Assembly: GCA_023433655.1 (NCBI GenBank)
Contig: JAEYUE010000005.1
Location: 1-7,148, forward strand
Origin: Pseudomonadota bacterium
GTDB taxonomy: Bacteria; Pseudomonadota; Alphaproteobacteria; Caulobacterales; Caulobacteraceae
Direction of reading: 5' to 3'
Length of the DNA: 7,148 nt
Shown here: positions 1 through 5,852 of the stretch, piece after piece
How positions within the stretch are numbered: position 1 is the stretch's first letter
Layout: every line of letters starts with the position of its first letter
Notes under the pieces: model-generated
Seen by the model: only the letters and a program-made list of their open reading frames with translations
Database searches by the model: none
Told to the model about the DNA's origin: nothing
Position numbers and translations under genes: made by a program

Positions 1-475
1 GCATCAGCCGCTCGAGCTCGGCGTGGTAGGGGCGGTGCACGGCCTCGAGGCGGGACTTGGCCTCCGCGGCCCCCAGCCGACGTCCGTACAACGGCCGTCC
101 GTCGCCGGCGAGGCGTGGAATGACGCCATAGCCCGCGGCCGCGCGCGGCGAGGGCGTCCGTTCCTCCAGCCCCTCGATCAGGGCCGGGTCCAGATCCCCG
201 GGGTCGCGGTTGAGGTCGACATAGGCCCGCCCGATCCGGCCGAGCAGCAGGCTGGCGCCGGCCGCGGCCCCGGGCGCGATCAGCCGGTCGACGAGGGCGT
301 CCTCGGCGCTGCGCAGGCTGGCCTCGGGAAGGTCGGCCGCCGCGCCCATGTCGACGGGATAGAGGTCGCCGGAGTGGGGCGAGGCGAATACGAAACGCCC
401 CGGCGTCGCCGCCTCGACGAGGCGGAACGGAGCCCGGCCTGTCCGATTCCCGCTGTCGTCCGGCGCCGCGCCCAT
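1..475 (-). CDS. N-formylglutamate amidohydrolase-family protein (C-terminus outside window)
   Basis: This is the N-terminal 158 codons of a hydrolase of the N-formylglutamate amidohydrolase (FGase) family; the rest lies left of base 1. Family members cleave N-formyl-L-glutamate to formate and glutamate late in some histidine-degradation pathways, but many homologues have no proven substrate. The reading visible on the minus strand contains FASPHSGD at residues 30-37, the segment RSAEDALVD at about 55-63 and YVDLNRDP at about 85-92. These are the conserved blocks of the family, with the His and Asp/Asn-Arg residues near the metal-dependent active site. The ATG at 475-473 is chosen because a GGGA-like ribosome site lies just upstream and no better start exists before the in-frame stop near 550. 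No histidine-utilisation genes are visible, so a role in the Hut pathway is not supported by context. The gene is divergent from cpdR with a 136-bp spacer. The family call is firm; the substrate is not. Confidence 0.87.
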   Translation of the reverse strand, partial: MGAAPDDSGNRTGRAPFRLVEAATPGRFVFASPHSGDLYPVDMGAAADLPEASLRSAEDALVDRLIAPGAAAGASLLLGRIGRAYVDLNRDPGDLDPALIEGLEERTPSPRAAAGYGVIPRLAGDGRPLYGRRLGAAEAKSRLEAVHRPYHAELERLM

Positions 476-611
476 GCCGTTCCCATAGCCTGTTTCGCCC
501 AACCGTCCACAGCTTCGCGCATCCGCGGGGGCTCGCCGTACCGGGGATTTTCATGGCGGGTTTACCGGTCCGGTCGTAGCGTCGCCGGCAATCAGACGGG
601 GCGATAAACTC

Positions 612-968
612 ATGGCGCGCATTCTCCTGGCCGAGGACGATCATTCGCTTCGGGGCTTCCTGACGCGGGCGCTCGAGCGGGCCGGCCACTCCGTGGTCGA
701 CTGCGAGAACGGCGACGACGCCATCGACGCCCTCGACCAGGGGCCGTGGGACCTGCTGCTGACCGACATCGTCATGCCCGGCGCCGACGGCATCGAGGTG
801 GCCCGCATCGCCGCCGCCCGCCAGCCGGGCATCCGCATCATGTTCATCACCGGCTTCGCCGCCGTGGCCCTGTCGGCCGCCCAGGCCAGCCCGCAGGCCA
901 AGGTCCTGTCCAAGCCCGTCCACCTGCGCGACCTCGTCGGCGAGGTCGAGCGGATGGTGGCGGCCTGA
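612..968 (+). CDS. cpdR: CpdR-type single-domain response regulator
   Basis: This 118-aa protein is a lone receiver domain with no output domain. Receiver hallmarks are present: the acidic pair D9/D10, phospho-acceptor D52 in the TDIVMPGADG loop, T80 in FITGF, and K101 in the SKP motif. Length, the MARILLAEDD start, the DLLLTDIVMP block and the LRDLVGEVERMVAA tail match CpdR of Caulobacter relatives. In that system, unphosphorylated CpdR brings the ClpXP protease and its substrates together at the cell pole, and phosphorylation through CckA-ChpT turns this off. By inference this copy does the same. The protein ends in Ala-Ala, which fits CpdR itself being a ClpXP substrate. The ATG at 612 follows a GGGGCG stretch about 10 bases upstream, a modest ribosome site. 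I looked for a TTAA-N7-TTAA CtrA box upstream and saw none. A generic CheY-like regulator is the alternative but fits less well. Confidence 0.93.
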   Translation: MARILLAEDDHSLRGFLTRALERAGHSVVDCENGDDAIDALDQGPWDLLLTDIVMPGADGIEVARIAAARQPGIRIMFITGFAAVALSAAQASPQAKVLSKPVHLRDLVGEVERMVAA

Positions 969-1034
969 TCCCGGCGGGTCAGAGCAGGCGACCGGGGTTC
1001 TTCGCGGAGGCGTTGCGGATCAGCCGTTTGGCCC

Positions 1035-1063
1035 TTGCGGTCCGCGAGGCCGTCGGGTTATAG
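1035..1063 (+). promoter_or_regulatory. Putative housekeeping promoter of tRNA-Val
   Basis: TTGCGG at 1035-1040 and TTATAG at 1058-1063 are separated by 17 bases, a good match in position and spacing to a -35/-10 pair. A transcript would start near 1070, about 38 bases before the mature tRNA 5' end, leaving a GC-rich leader for RNase P to remove. Nothing else in this spacer explains the locally AT-rich TTATAG. Assignment is by motif and spacing only. Confidence 0.55.
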
Positions 1064-1107
1064 ACCGCGCCTTCCCGCCCCCGGGGTCACCCGAGGGCCG
1101 TCAAGGC

Positions 1108-1182
<75 letters not shown>

Positions 1183-1194
1183 TTCTCTTCCAGA

Positions 1195-1210
1195 TCCTGC
1201 AAGATCAGGA
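1195..1210. terminator. Small hairpin between tRNA-Val and ATPase 3' ends (weak terminator candidate)
   Basis: TCCTG (1195-1199) can pair with CAGGA (1206-1210) around the loop CAAGAT. It lies 12 bases after the tRNA and covers the stop codon of the convergent ATPase gene, so it could serve both directions. The stem is only 5 bp and has no T-tract, so the call is weak. Confidence 0.25.
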
Positions 1211-3679
1211 CGTCCGGCGGCGCAGGCGACGGCCCAGCGCGCGCAGGACTCCGCTCCACCCGCCGGCGGCCAGCCCCGCCCCGACGGCGAGGGCGAGGTG
1301 CGGGAGCGACGGTTCGCTGAATCGGAAGAGGGCGGCGGCCTGCGGTAGGTACAGGGCGCCGAGCAGGATCGCGGCCAGGCTCGCCGAGATGCTCCAGAAC
1401 AGGCCTCGATGGGGACTGAACAGGCCGACGCCGGCCGAGGCGGCGTTGGCCAGCGCCAGCGCCAGATTGGCCACGGCCAAAGCCACATAGGCCGCGGCCC
1501 GGGCCGCCTCTTCGCCCGCCTGCGGCAGGAGGTCGAGATAGAGCCACAGCACGGCCGCCAGGATCACCACCCCCTGTCCGAGGCCCGCCGTGATCTCGCC
1601 GGGGCCGAACAGGCGCGTATGCCGCGGGCGCGGCGGCCGTCGCATGGCGTCCCGCTCGCTGGGTTCGGCCTCGAACACCAGGGCGCAGACCGGGTCGACC
1701 ACCAGTTCCAGCAGGACGACGTTGATCGGAAACAGGAAGGGCGGCGCGCCGAGCAGGATCGGCAACAGGGCCAGACCCGCGATCGGCACATGGATCGCCG
1801 TGACATAGATCAGCGCCCGGCGCAGGTTCCGGAAGATGCGCCGACCCAGCCGCACGGCGCCGAGAATGGACGCGAAGCGGTCATCGAGAAGGACGAGGTC
1901 CGCCGCCTCGCGCGCGACGTCCGTGCCGCGACCGCCCATGGCGATGCCGATGTCGGCCGCCTCCAGCGCCGGAGCGTCGTTGACCCCGTCGCCGGTCATG
2001 GCCGCCACCGCGCCATTGGCCTGGAAGGCGCGGACCAGCGCCAGCTTCTGTCCGGGCTGGACCCGGGCGAAGACGCGCACGGACCGCAACCGGTCGGCCA
2101 GGGCGCCGTCGTCCAGCCCGGCGATCTCGTCACCGGTCATCACGCCGGCGGAGACGTCGATCCCGGCGTCGGCGGCGATCTTCAGCGCCGTCGCGGGATA
2201 GTCTCCGGTGATCATGGCCACGTCGATGCCGGCCCCCCGGGCGTCGCGAAGCGCGCCCGGCACGTCGGCGGCGACCGGATCGAGAAATCCGACCAGGCCC
2301 CTGAAGGCGAAGGCCAGCGCCTCGGGGGCGGCGACCGGAGCGTCGTGGCCCGCCTCGGCGACCGCCAGAACCCTCAGCCCGCCGGAGGCCAGCCGTTCGA
2401 GCGCGGAGCGGGCGGAGGCGGTCTGGGCGGGGGTCATCCGGCACAGGGCGAAGACCGCCTCGGGCGAGCCCTTGGCCGCGGTGCGTAGCCCCTCCGCGCC
2501 CCGCCAGGTCTGGACCACGGCCAGCCGGTGCGGCGCCAGCGGCCAGACCTGCTCCGGCCGGTCGGCGGCCGGCGGGCGGAGCGCCGTGAGAGCCACGTCC
2601 ATGGGATCGGTCGGCTGCGGGCTGCTGGCGCCGATCGCCGTTTCGAGCACGGTCAGGAGCGACGCCGGCAGGTCGTCGTCATCGGGCCGGCCTTCCGCCT
2701 CCGGGGACCACAGGGCGACGACGGCCATGCGGTTCTCGGTCAGGGTGCCGGTCTTGTCGACGCACAGCAGGGTGGCGCCGCCGAGCGCCTCGATCGCGGC
2801 GGCGCGGCGCACGAGCACCCGATGCCGGGCCAGCCGCCAGGCGCCCAGCGACAGAAACACCGACAGGACCACCGGAAACTCCTCCGGGATCAAGGCGATG
2901 GCGATGGTGATGCCGGCCAGGGCGCCCTCGATCCAGAGGCCGCGCAGCAGCCCATAGGCGAGGACGACGGCGACCGCGAAAGCCAGGGCCAGGCCGCCGA
3001 TCCAGACGACGATCCGGCCTGTCGATTGCTGCAGCGGCGTCCGGTCCCGGTCGATGGTCGCGAGCGACGCGCCGATGGCGCCGAGGGCGGTCCGCGGGCC
3101 GGTCGCGGTGATGCGCAGCACGCCCTGACCGGCGACGACGAGGGTCCCGGCGAAGACCCGATCCGACAGTTCGCCGTCCGGCGACCCGCCGCCGCTGCGC
3201 ACGACGGGAGCGGATTCGCCCGTCAGGGCCGACTCGTCGATCTGCAGGACGTCGCGTCCGATCAGCACGCCGTCGGCCGGGGCCCGCTGGCCTTCGGCCA
3301 GAAGGACGATGTCGCCGCGGACGAGGTCGCGCGCGGGCGCGACCCGGGGCCGGCCGTCGCGCACGACCCGCACCATGGGGGCCGCGAGGCGGCGAAGCGC
3401 CCGGAGCGCGGCCTCGCTCCGGGCCTCCTGCGTCACCACCATGCCGATGGTGACCAGGCCGGCGGCGGCGAGCAGCAGCCCCTCCGCCCGGTCCCCCAGC
3501 ATCAGATACAGGGCGGAGGCCGCGGCCAGGAGCACGAACATCGGCTCGCGGAGGGCCGAGACCGCGATCGCCGCCACCGGCCGGGTCCTGTCGGCCGACA
3601 GCAGGTTGGGCCCGTCCTCGGAGAGCCGGAAGGCCGCCTCGTCGGCGGAGAGACCATGGAAGGACGGCTCCGTGGGCAT
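1205..3679 (-). CDS. P-type cation-transporting ATPase (P2/HAD-IC type, ion unknown)
   Basis: This full-length 824-aa P-type ATPase sits in the inner membrane and couples ATP hydrolysis to cation transport. In order it has an N-terminal cation-ATPase domain (FHGLSADEAAFRLSEDGPN, about 7-25), an M1-M2 pair, the actuator motif TGES at 153-156, M3-M4 with IPEEFP at 264-269, the phosphorylation site DKTGTLT with Asp308, the nucleotide-domain KGSPE at 403-407, MITGD at 489-493, the hinge TGDGVNDAP at 562-570, and about six C-terminal helices. There is no heavy-metal CPC/CPx motif and no N-terminal metal-binding domain, so this is not a copper or zinc P1B pump. Aligned by eye to SERCA, M5 and M6 lack several calcium ligands (see findings), so a Ca2+ call is unsafe. 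The ATG is preceded by GGAG at 5 bases. A FixK/FNR-like box lies about 70 bp upstream, suggesting induction at low oxygen. The gene is monocistronic. Confidence 0.93.
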   Translation of the reverse strand: MPTEPSFHGLSADEAAFRLSEDGPNLLSADRTRPVAAIAVSALREPMFVLLAAASALYLMLGDRAEGLLLAAAGLVTIGMVVTQEARSEAALRALRRLAAPMVRVVRDGRPRVAPARDLVRGDIVLLAEGQRAPADGVLIGRDVLQIDESALTGESAPVVRSGGGSPDGELSDRVFAGTLVVAGQGVLRITATGPRTALGAIGASLATIDRDRTPLQQSTGRIVVWIGGLALAFAVAVVLAYGLLRGLWIEGALAGITIAIALIPEEFPVVLSVFLSLGAWRLARHRVLVRRAAAIEALGGATLLCVDKTGTLTENRMAVVALWSPEAEGRPDDDDLPASLLTVLETAIGASSPQPTDPMDVALTALRPPAADRPEQVWPLAPHRLAVVQTWRGAEGLRTAAKGSPEAVFALCRMTPAQTASARSALERLASGGLRVLAVAEAGHDAPVAAPEALAFAFRGLVGFLDPVAADVPGALRDARGAGIDVAMITGDYPATALKIAADAGIDVSAGVMTGDEIAGLDDGALADRLRSVRVFARVQPGQKLALVRAFQANGAVAAMTGDGVNDAPALEAADIGIAMGGRGTDVAREAADLVLLDDRFASILGAVRLGRRIFRNLRRALIYVTAIHVPIAGLALLPILLGAPPFLFPINVVLLELVVDPVCALVFEAEPSERDAMRRPPRPRHTRLFGPGEITAGLGQGVVILAAVLWLYLDLLPQAGEEAARAAAYVALAVANLALALANAASAGVGLFSPHRGLFWSISASLAAILLGALYLPQAAALFRFSEPSLPHLALAVGAGLAAGGWSGVLRALGRRLRRRTS

Positions 3680-3748
3680 TCAGGCTCCGCTGGGCCCGGC
3701 GGTTCGCGGGCGCGATCCTTCCAGATGGACGCATCCTCCGGCCGGACC

Positions 3749-3762
3749 TTGATGCGGGTCAA
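3749..3762. promoter_or_regulatory. FixK/FNR-type operator (TTGA-N6-TCAA)
   Basis: TTGATGCGGGTCAA matches the 14-bp FNR/FixK recognition pattern TTGAT-N4-ATCAA in both half-sites, with one deviation (G for A at position 10). The dyad extends by one base on each side (C...G). It lies in the divergent spacer, 70 bp upstream of the ATPase start and 112 bp upstream of the methyltransferase start. The shorter distance suggests that it acts on the ATPase. I did not find a convincing -10 for either gene. The regulator is not in this window. Confidence 0.6.
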
Positions 3763-3859
3763 GTCAGGCCCCCGGCGCCGGATCCGCCGGCGGTTCGATC
3801 GTTGTCGCCTCCGTCCGCGGCCTCCCCTACAGTCCGGGGCCTCGCCCGCGGGCGCTGCA

Positions 3860-3872
3860 GATTCGGGGAATC
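3860..3872 (+). promoter_or_regulatory. Ribosome-binding site inside a GANTC dyad, methyltransferase start
   Basis: GATTC at 3860-3864 and GAATC at 3868-3872 form an inverted repeat separated by GGG. The purine run GGGGAA inside it is the Shine-Dalgarno sequence that supports the GTG start at 3874. Both arms are GANTC, the methylation target of the CcrM adenine methyltransferase of alphaproteobacteria. The purine run is clear; any regulatory role of the dyad is conjecture. Confidence 0.45.
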
Positions 3873-3873
3873 C

Positions 3874-5034
3874 GTGCCCAGCTTCTATGAGTTCTTCGCC
3901 GGAGGCGGCATGGCGCGCGCGGGGCTGGGCCCGGCCTGGACCTGCCTGTTCGCCAACGACTTCGACGCGCGCAAGGGACTGGCCTACCAGGCCAACTGGG
4001 GCACGGGCGGCGAGCTGACGGTCGGCGACGTGCGCGCCCTCGAGCCGGCGGGGCTGCCGGGGGCGCCCGACCTCGTCTGGGGCAGCTTCCCATGCCAGGA
4101 CCTGTCGCTGGCCGGCGCGGGGGCGGGGCTCGGGGGCGAGCGCTCGGGGACCTTTCACGCCTTCTGGGATATCGTCCGCGGGCTGATCGACGAGGGCCGG
4201 GCGCCGACGCTCGTCGCCGTCGAGAACGTGTGCGGGACCCTGACTTCGCGCGGCGGGCGGGACTTCGAAACCATCTGCCGCACCTTCGCGGACGCCGGCT
4301 ATCGCTTCGGCCCGCTGGTCGTCGACGCCGAACTGTTCGTGCCGCAGAGCCGGCCGCGGCTGTTTGTGGTCGGGCTGCGCGACGGGGTGGGGGCCGCCGC
4401 CGCCCTGCTGGCGCCCGAACCGGTCGAGCCCTTCCACACGCGCGCCGTGCGCCGGGCGGCGGAGGCCCTGCCGGCCGATGTGCGCGAACGCCTGCTGTGG
4501 TGGAACCTGCCGACGCCGCCGCGGCGGACCGTCACCCTCGCCGACCTCGTCGAGGACGCGCCGCAGGGCGTCGAGTGGCATAACCAGGCCGAGACGAAGC
4601 GGCTGCTCGACCTGATGTCTCCCGCCCACGCGGCCAGGGTGGAGGCGGCCCGGAGGTCGGGGCGGCGCATGGTCGGCGGGGTCTACCGCCGCACCCGGGT
4701 CGAGGCGGGGGTCAAGGTCCAGCGCGCCGAGGTTCGCTTCGACGACGTGGCCGGTTGCCTGCGCACGCCGGCCGGAGGCTCGAGCCGCCAGATCCTGCTG
4801 GTCGTGGACGGGCCCCTGGTGCGCTCGCGGCTGATTTCGGCGCGCGAAACGGCGCGGCTGATGGGACTGGCCGACACCTTCGTCCTGCCGCGCAACTATG
4901 GCGACGCCTATCACCTGACCGGCGACGGCGTCGCGGTTCCGGTCGTGAGACATCTGGCGCGGCATCTGTTCGAGCCGCTGGTCGAGGTCGATGTCGGAGC
5001 CGACCGCGAGGAAGGCCGCGCCCGACCCGCCTGA
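3874..5034 (+). CDS. DNA (cytosine-5-)methyltransferase, orphan in this window
   Basis: This 386-aa enzyme of the C5-cytosine methyltransferase family transfers a methyl group from S-adenosylmethionine to cytosine in a specific DNA sequence. Visible motifs: the SAM-binding FFAGGGMARAGL at 7-18, ND at 28-29, the catalytic GSFPCQDLS at 70-78 with nucleophile Cys74, VENV at 116-119, QSRPR at 158-162, a variable target-recognition stretch at about 185-300, RETARLMGL at 324-332 and the closing GDGVAVPVV at 350-358. The last normally reads GN(A/S)V, so Asn is replaced by Asp. GTG at 3874 is preferred over the in-frame ATG at 3802 because it has a GGGGAA ribosome site and puts motif I at the N-terminus, as usual in the family. 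No restriction endonuclease or Vsr-type repair gene is adjacent. Its end lies 6 bp from the convergent copper-storage gene. It could be an orphan regulatory or protective methylase. The target sequence cannot be read from the protein. Confidence 0.92.
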   Translation: MPSFYEFFAGGGMARAGLGPAWTCLFANDFDARKGLAYQANWGTGGELTVGDVRALEPAGLPGAPDLVWGSFPCQDLSLAGAGAGLGGERSGTFHAFWDIVRGLIDEGRAPTLVAVENVCGTLTSRGGRDFETICRTFADAGYRFGPLVVDAELFVPQSRPRLFVVGLRDGVGAAAALLAPEPVEPFHTRAVRRAAEALPADVRERLLWWNLPTPPRRTVTLADLVEDAPQGVEWHNQAETKRLLDLMSPAHAARVEAARRSGRRMVGGVYRRTRVEAGVKVQRAEVRFDDVAGCLRTPAGGSSRQILLVVDGPLVRSRLISARETARLMGLADTFVLPRNYGDAYHLTGDGVAVPVVRHLARHLFEPLVEVDVGADREEGRARPA

Positions 5035-5044
5035 GACGCCTCAG
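5031..5044. terminator. Short hairpin over two convergent stop codons (possible bidirectional terminator)
   Basis: CTGAG (5031-5035) and CTCAG (5040-5044) are perfect inverted arms around ACGC. One TGA stop (methyltransferase) lies in the left arm, and the opposite-strand stop of the copper-storage gene lies in the right arm. It is the only structure between two convergent genes. The stem is short and has no T-tract, so termination is not assured. Confidence 0.3.
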
Positions 5045-5463
5045 TGGCGCGGCGCGTCGCTCGCGGGGAGACCGGCGATCGCCTCGCGGCAGGCCCGCTC
5101 GCACGTCCGGCAGGCTTCGGCGCAGATGCGGCAGTGCTCGTGCATCCCGGCGTGCTGTTCGCACTCGGCGGCGCAGCGGGCGCAGGCCAGTTCGCAGGCG
5201 CGCAGCTGGGCCGCGATCACCGGCACATCGCCGCCCGAACGGCGCGTGGCGATCAGGCCGCTGGTCAGGCAGACGTCGGCGCAGTCCATGTTCAGCCGGA
5301 TGCACTGGACCAGCTCCGCGACCCGATCCTCGCCCAGACAGGCGTCGGCGCAGGAGGCGCAGACCTGGGCGCAGTCGAAGCAGGCCTCGACGCAGCGGGC
5401 CAGGGCGGTGTTCACCTCGCCGCGGACGTGGGGGTGGGCGGCGATCATCTCCTGGGCGTGCAT
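5041..5463 (-). CDS. Cytosolic four-helix-bundle copper-storage protein (Csp3-like, DUF326)
   Basis: This 140-aa protein carries 18 cysteines, at residues 24, 28, 31, 35, 38, 42, 54, 61, 65, 90, 94, 97, 101, 111, 114, 118, 121 and 125. They are spaced 3-4 apart along predicted helices, as in the Csp/DUF326 four-helix bundles whose cores bind many Cu(I) ions through inward-pointing Cys. Several histidines (2, 10, 12, 104, 108, 110) lie near the ends, as in Csp proteins. There is no Tat or Sec signal, so it belongs with the cytosolic Csp3 branch rather than the exported Csp1 type. The inferred role is to store or buffer Cu(I) in the cytoplasm. The ATG at 5463 is preceded by a near-ideal AAGGAG at 5 bases, which fixes the start and rules out the longer upstream reading. 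It converges with the methyltransferase gene. No copper pump or copper regulator is nearby. Confidence 0.93.
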   Translation of the reverse strand: MHAQEMIAAHPHVRGEVNTALARCVEACFDCAQVCASCADACLGEDRVAELVQCIRLNMDCADVCLTSGLIATRRSGGDVPVIAAQLRACELACARCAAECEQHAGMHEHCRICAEACRTCERACREAIAGLPASDAPRH

Positions 5464-5492
5464 GTCGGCTCCTTCGCGGGGTTCGAATGTCC

Positions 5493-5517
5493 AACCGCGG
5501 CGGCGTTGGGAGGTTCG
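5493..5517 (-). promoter_or_regulatory. Degenerate EcfG-like promoter of the copper-storage gene
   Basis: On the minus strand CGAAC and GGTT are separated by 16 bases. This keeps the GAAC and GTT cores of the EcfG pattern GGAAC-N16/17-CGTT with two mismatches. The predicted start leaves a leader of roughly 20-25 bases containing the AAGGAG site of the copper-storage gene. It would be unremarkable alone; it is listed because better matches precede three neighbouring genes. Confidence 0.3.
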
Positions 5518-5534
5518 AGCGGAGCCGCAAAAAC

Positions 5535-5789
5535 TCAGGTCGCAGGGCGCTGCCGGCTGGAGAGCGGGTCCGCGTCGGCACGGTCCGGAGTCGACGACGG
5601 GTCGTCCTCCTCGCCGCCGGAGGCCGCCTGATGCTCGATGCGGCCGCTCTCCACCTCGGTGCGCGAAAAGACCTCCTCCTGGCCGGACTCGAGGAGTTCC
5701 TCTTCCGGCCCGCCGAGGCCGCCGGCGACAAGGCCGGCCCCCGGGGTCGCCTTGCGGGAGGGGGCGTGAGGTTTGGCTGCGCGGGACAT
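5535..5789 (-). CDS. Hypothetical small acidic protein, 84 aa
   Basis: I do not recognise this protein. It has a basic N-terminus (MSRAAKPHAPSRK), a Gly-rich turn (PGAGLVAGGLGGPEEE) and then a strongly acidic, polar remainder with SRTEVESGRIEHQAASGGEEDD. It has no cysteine, no membrane segment and almost no hydrophobic core after residue 33, so it is probably largely disordered. The case that it is a gene rests on an exact EcfG-type promoter match placed to start transcription at or just before its only ATG, its divergent arrangement with a DUF3606 gene, and its non-random composition. The ribosome site is poor (GGGA directly abutting the ATG), which would suit a leaderless message. It ends 72 bp before the copper-storage start on the same strand, so read-through into that gene is possible. 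It might be a stress-induced hydrophilic protein, but that is inference. Confidence 0.6.
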   Translation of the reverse strand: MSRAAKPHAPSRKATPGAGLVAGGLGGPEEELLESGQEEVFSRTEVESGRIEHQAASGGEEDDPSSTPDRADADPLSSRQRPAT

Positions 5790-5797
5790 TCCCGGCC

Positions 5798-5822
5798 AAC
5801 GCCACGGGCGCCCGCGGGTTCC
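5798..5822 (-). promoter_or_regulatory. EcfG-type general-stress promoter (exact match)
   Basis: Read on the minus strand, GGAAC (5822-5818) and CGTT (5801-5798) are separated by exactly 16 bases. This is the published-type consensus of alphaproteobacterial EcfG sigma factors, GGAAC-N16/17-CGTT, with no mismatch. The ATG of the 84-aa gene follows the CGTT by only 8 bases, so transcription should start within a base or two of the start codon. In DNA this GC-rich, an exact match of both boxes with the right spacer is unlikely by chance. Confidence 0.68.
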
Positions 5823-5832
5823 GCCTGATTCC

Positions 5833-5847
5833 CGGGTCGGAAACCCG
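5833..5847. repeat. Small inverted repeat between two divergent promoters
   Basis: CGGGT (5833-5837) and ACCCG (5843-5847) flank CGGAA. The dyad lies between the two divergent EcfG-like promoters, where an operator would be expected, but it is short and could be chance in GC-rich DNA. Confidence 0.2.
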
Positions 5848-5852
5848 ACACA

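Noticed and set aside
23..607. Plus-strand frame antisense to the N-formylglutamate amidohydrolase gene
   Set aside because: It is a shadow of the minus-strand gene, whose SPHSG and VDLNRDP motifs are clear, and it runs through the cpdR leader.
540..611. CtrA box or EcfG promoter upstream of cpdR
   Set aside because: No TTAA-N7-TTAA and no GGAAC-N16/17-CGTT is present; only isolated half-matches such as GTTTACC.
973..1085. Short minus-strand frame ending in a plausible-looking basic tail (ARAKRLIRNASAKNPGRLL)
   Set aside because: About 36 codons with no ATG, GTG or TTG start before an in-frame stop, and it overlaps the tRNA promoter. Possibly a degraded gene end, but not supportable.
3802..3873. 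ATG start 24 codons upstream of the chosen methyltransferase GTG
   Set aside because: The extension is Arg/Ser/Pro-rich, lacks a ribosome site and would move motif I away from the N-terminus.
1409..4018. Long plus-strand open frames opposite the P-type ATPase
   Set aside because: They read as low-complexity Arg/Gly/Gln/Asp-rich products antisense to an ATPase with every catalytic motif intact.
3502..4965. Long minus-strand open frame antisense to the methyltransferase
   Set aside because: It is Arg/Pro/Gln/Gly/Ala-rich with no recognisable domain and lies opposite a gene with all C5-methyltransferase motifs; GC-rich codons create such mirror frames.
5041..5805. Reading the copper-storage protein as a 254-aa protein starting near 5805
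   Set aside because: The extra N-terminus is Arg/Gly/Pro-rich and overlaps the better-supported 84-aa gene in another frame; the ATG at 5463 has an AAGGAG site and gives the normal Csp length.
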